From NCBI GenBank assembly GCA_030526455.1, contig JAUNCU010000118.1, forward strand, positions 1 through 9,057: DNA of 9,057 nucleotides, written 5' to 3'. Shown here piece after piece: positions 7,812-9,057 of this stretch. The notes under the pieces were generated by a model. The model worked only from the letters and a program-made list of their open reading frames with translations. It was not told where the DNA came from and did not search any database. The DNA comes from Bacteroidales bacterium. GTDB taxonomy: Bacteria; Bacteroidota; Bacteroidia; Bacteroidales; Muribaculaceae. The position numbers were made by a program, and so were the translations under genes. Positions within the stretch are counted from its first letter, which is position 1; every line of letters starts with the position of its first letter.

Positions 7812-8255
7812 ATGAAATGCTATTGCCCTAAATGCGGACGCATGAACGAGGTTTCGGCGGCCGATGTGCGTCGCGAGAATGGCGTGGTGGTGTGCCCGAA
7901 GTGCCTCACCACCTTCCAGATGCCCGTTTCGCCCGACGACGACGAAACGCCGCCACCTGTGCCCACGCGCAGGCCGAAAGCGGCGCCTAAGCCCGCAGCG
8001 GCACGAAAGTCGCCCGCCGCGGCCAGAGGTCGCAGCGCTTCGGTCGACGATGTGCCGCCGCCCATACCCAAACGCCAGCCACGACGCCCTGCCCCACCAA
8101 GGCCAGCACCAAGGCCCGCTACACCGCGCAAGAAACCGAGCAAAGCAAAATCGTCGCAGCCGATGTCGAAAATTGGCTGCATACTCACGAGCGTCGGCAT
8201 CACCGCAGCATTTTTCCTGCTCTATGCGCTCGTGGGATTAGTTTTTGGAAAATAA
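7812..8255 (+). CDS. Zinc-ribbon, proline-rich, tail-anchored protein (147 aa)
   Basis: An N-terminal zinc ribbon is formed by CPKCG (Cys5, Cys8) and CPKC (Cys28, Cys31), the spacing of MJ0042-type ribbons; Cys3 is an extra cysteine. A low-complexity linker follows (about 41-117), rich in Pro, Ala, Arg and Lys, with two similar PPPVP/PPPIP patches at 47-51 and 82-86, each preceded by acidic residues. One hydrophobic segment at about 119-144 lies three residues from the end, so the protein is probably tail-anchored with the ribbon in the cytoplasm. Zinc ribbons of this type may bind nucleic acid or protein; which applies here is unknown. The design (ribbon, linker, C-terminal helix) is the same as in the next gene, which starts 10 bp later, but the ribbons and linkers differ enough that recent duplication is not obvious. 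Confidence 0.8.
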   Translation: MKCYCPKCGRMNEVSAADVRRENGVVVCPKCLTTFQMPVSPDDDETPPPVPTRRPKAAPKPAAARKSPAAARGRSASVDDVPPPIPKRQPRRPAPPRPAPRPATPRKKPSKAKSSQPMSKIGCILTSVGITAAFFLLYALVGLVFGK

Positions 8256-8265
8256 GATACACATC

Positions 8266-8868
8266 ATGGCAAATAAAACCTACACCTGCCCCATCTGTGG
8301 GGATGAAATAACAATAGACGAAGAAGCCCTCGCCGCGATGGGCCATTCCATCGTGTGCTCGGGATGCCAGTCGGTGCTCCGTGCCGACGGCGATTTCCTC
8401 TATGTGCCCACCGAAGAAGAGTCGTTTGAACTGGTCGACAGCGATGCCGACACCCCGCCGCCATTCTCGGCCGAAAACATCATCGACGACGACGACCAGC
8501 CCGCGCTCTACGACCATGCCGTGGAATACATCGCCACGTGCAACGCCATCTCCGTGCCCATGCTCATGCACTACTTCGGCATCGACGAGCAAGAGGCATC
8601 GGAACTGATGCGCGAACTCGAGCAGCGCGGCGTGGTGGGACCCTTCACAGGCGGTCCGCGCCAAATCCTCATCCCCCACAACGAAGGCCTCCCCACCGGC
8701 GGCCGACGCACCTTCGAGGTCGACCAGATGCAAAAGCAACTGCTCGAACGCATGCGCCAAGCCCAGGAAAACGGCGAAATGCCAAAAGTGCGCTCCTGCA
8801 CCTGCAGCCTCCCAGGCCTACTCATGCTCATCCTCCTGGGCTACCTCATCTACACCCTATTAAAATAA
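8266..8868 (+). CDS. Tail-anchored protein with zinc ribbon and FtsK-gamma-like winged helix (200 aa)
   Basis: Three parts are visible. A zinc ribbon uses CPIC (Cys8, Cys11) and CSGC (Cys31, Cys34). An acidic linker (about 48-78, including DDDD) leads to a domain at about 79-137 that closely follows the FtsK gamma pattern: LYDHAVEYI, then a helix-turn-helix with MHYFGIDEQEASELM, then LEQRGVVGP and a wing ending in RQILIP. In FtsK this winged helix reads the KOPS sequences and contacts XerD; here there is no motor domain. A charged helix (about 150-170) and SCTCS precede a C-terminal membrane helix (about 182-199) that ends the protein, so the ribbon and winged helix face the cytoplasm. ATG at 266 bp past 8000 is preferred to an in-frame TTG at 8245, which would overlap the previous gene. 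Whether the winged helix binds DNA or protein here is not known. This is the last gene before the terminator. Confidence 0.8.
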   Translation: MANKTYTCPICGDEITIDEEALAAMGHSIVCSGCQSVLRADGDFLYVPTEEESFELVDSDADTPPPFSAENIIDDDDQPALYDHAVEYIATCNAISVPMLMHYFGIDEQEASELMRELEQRGVVGPFTGGPRQILIPHNEGLPTGGRRTFEVDQMQKQLLERMRQAQENGEMPKVRSCTCSLPGLLMLILLGYLIYTLLK

Positions 8869-8883
8869 TATAAGCAAAGAAAA

Positions 8884-8940
8884 AAGATAAGGAAAGGGCT
8901 AGAAATCTAGTAATCTAGATATCTAGCCCTTATCTTATTC
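8884..8940 (+). terminator. Long nested hairpin, likely operon terminator
   Basis: Three nested stems can be drawn. The outer one pairs AAGATAA (8884-8890) with TTATCTT (8930-8936). The middle one pairs GGGCTAGA (8896-8903) with TCTAGCCC (8922-8929). The inner one pairs ATCTAG (8905-8910) with CTAGAT (8915-8920) around a TAAT loop. A 5-nt bulge (GGAAA, 8891-8895) separates the outer and middle stems. The right arm runs on into a U-rich tract (TTATTCTAT). It begins 15 bp after the last stop codon, as expected for an intrinsic terminator. The A-rich left arm could let it work on the other strand too. Confidence 0.7.
8899..8930. repeat. Four tandem octamers of the form CTAGNNNT
   Basis: CTAG recurs at exact 8-bp intervals, at 8899, 8907, 8915 and 8923, giving four octamers CTAGNNNT. 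Because CTAG is its own reverse complement, the array also builds the stems of the terminator hairpin. CTAG is rare in many bacterial genomes, so four phased copies stand out. The array may be a slippage-expanded terminator sequence rather than a protein site. Confidence 0.75.
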
Positions 8941-8953
8941 TATCGATTAAGAA

Positions 8954-9055
8954 AGCCCAAAAGCCAAGACAATCGTCTTATCTTCTTCAACTCCTGAACT
9001 TCTTAACTCCTGTATTAATATAGCCCAAAAGACAAGACAATCGTCTTAACTTCTT
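8954..9055. repeat. Two 34-bp direct repeats spaced 68 bp apart, each with a small palindrome
   Basis: Copy 1 (8954-8987) and copy 2 (9022-9055) begin AGCCCAAAAG and differ at only two positions (8964/9032 and 8981/9049). Each contains AAGACAATCGTCTT (8966-8979 and 9034-9047), a 5-bp inverted repeat around AATC. Copy 2 reaches the last bases of the window, so a longer array may continue outside. No open reading frame of note covers this stretch. The function is unknown; a terminator of a convergent gene, a slippage array or an intergenic mobile-type repeat are all possible. Confidence 0.75.
8982..9012. repeat. Short direct repeat CTTCTT(C)AACTCCTG, two copies
   Basis: CTTCTTCAACTCCTG (8982-8996) is followed by CTTCTTAACTCCTG (8999-9012), identical except for one extra C. 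It fills the space between the two 34-bp repeats, and its first half reappears at 9050-9057 (CTTCTTAA) where the window ends. It therefore looks like part of a larger, composite 68-bp unit. Confidence 0.6.
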
Positions 9056-9057
9056 AA

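Noticed and set aside
8245..8265. TTG at 8245 as the start of the last gene.
   Set aside because: It would overlap the preceding gene and use a rarer start codon. ATG at 8266 begins just before the zinc ribbon and has an A-rich leader like the other genes.
8891..8898. GGAAAGGG resembles the E. coli KOPS site GGGNAGGG that FtsK gamma reads.
   Set aside because: It has a mismatch, occurs once and sits inside the terminator bulge; a single near-match to an 8-bp motif is expected by chance.
1..9057. Defence island, prophage or mobile element.
   Set aside because: No transposase, integrase, nuclease, methyltransferase, phage structural gene, tRNA or attachment-type repeat pair is visible. The genes share uniform composition, with no sign of recent insertion.
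8954..9057. CRISPR array.
   Set aside because: Only two repeat copies are seen, and the sequence between them is itself repetitive rather than a unique spacer. There are no cas genes in the window.

Overview
The window looks like a Bacteroidota chromosome, most likely Bacteroidales (Prevotellaceae- or Muribaculaceae-like). The evidence is a TAnnTTTG-type -7 promoter box ahead of the first gene, start codons without recognisable Shine-Dalgarno sequences (A-rich leaders instead), a lipoprotein signal peptide, and G+C-rich genes with C/G third positions set between AT-rich, repeat-filled intergenic flanks. The taxon is an inference from style, not from a marker gene.

Layout: positions 1-150 hold a tandem octamer repeat and a promoter. 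From 151 to 8868 there are seven genes, all on the + strand, separated by only 18, 41, 14, 12, 19 and 10 bp, so they read as one operon. In order: (1) a vWA-like lipoprotein; (2) a four-helix membrane protein; (3) a tubulin/FtsZ-like protein with two glycine-rich nucleotide-loop motifs; (4) a 1140-residue protein whose C-terminal half is an actin/Hsp70-like ATPase; (5) a membrane protein with a cytoplasmic coiled coil and a C-terminal beta-rich domain; (6) a zinc-ribbon, proline-rich, tail-anchored protein; (7) a zinc ribbon plus FtsK-gamma-like winged helix, also tail-anchored. From 8869 to the end lie a long nested hairpin that looks like the operon terminator and several short direct repeats, one set with a 68-bp spacing cut off by the window edge.

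The main finding is the operon itself. A tubulin-like and an actin-like NTPase are encoded next to each other, with five envelope or membrane-anchored partners. Predicted topology puts the two NTPases in the cytoplasm, three membrane proteins presenting cytoplasmic domains (two zinc ribbons, one winged helix, one coiled coil), a four-helix protein in the membrane and a vWA lipoprotein on the far side. This suggests a membrane-associated filament or scaffold machine of unknown purpose: envelope remodelling, DNA or cargo positioning, or a conflict/stress system. No toxin, nuclease, transposase or phage gene is visible, so a defence role has no direct support here. Functions beyond the motif level are inference.
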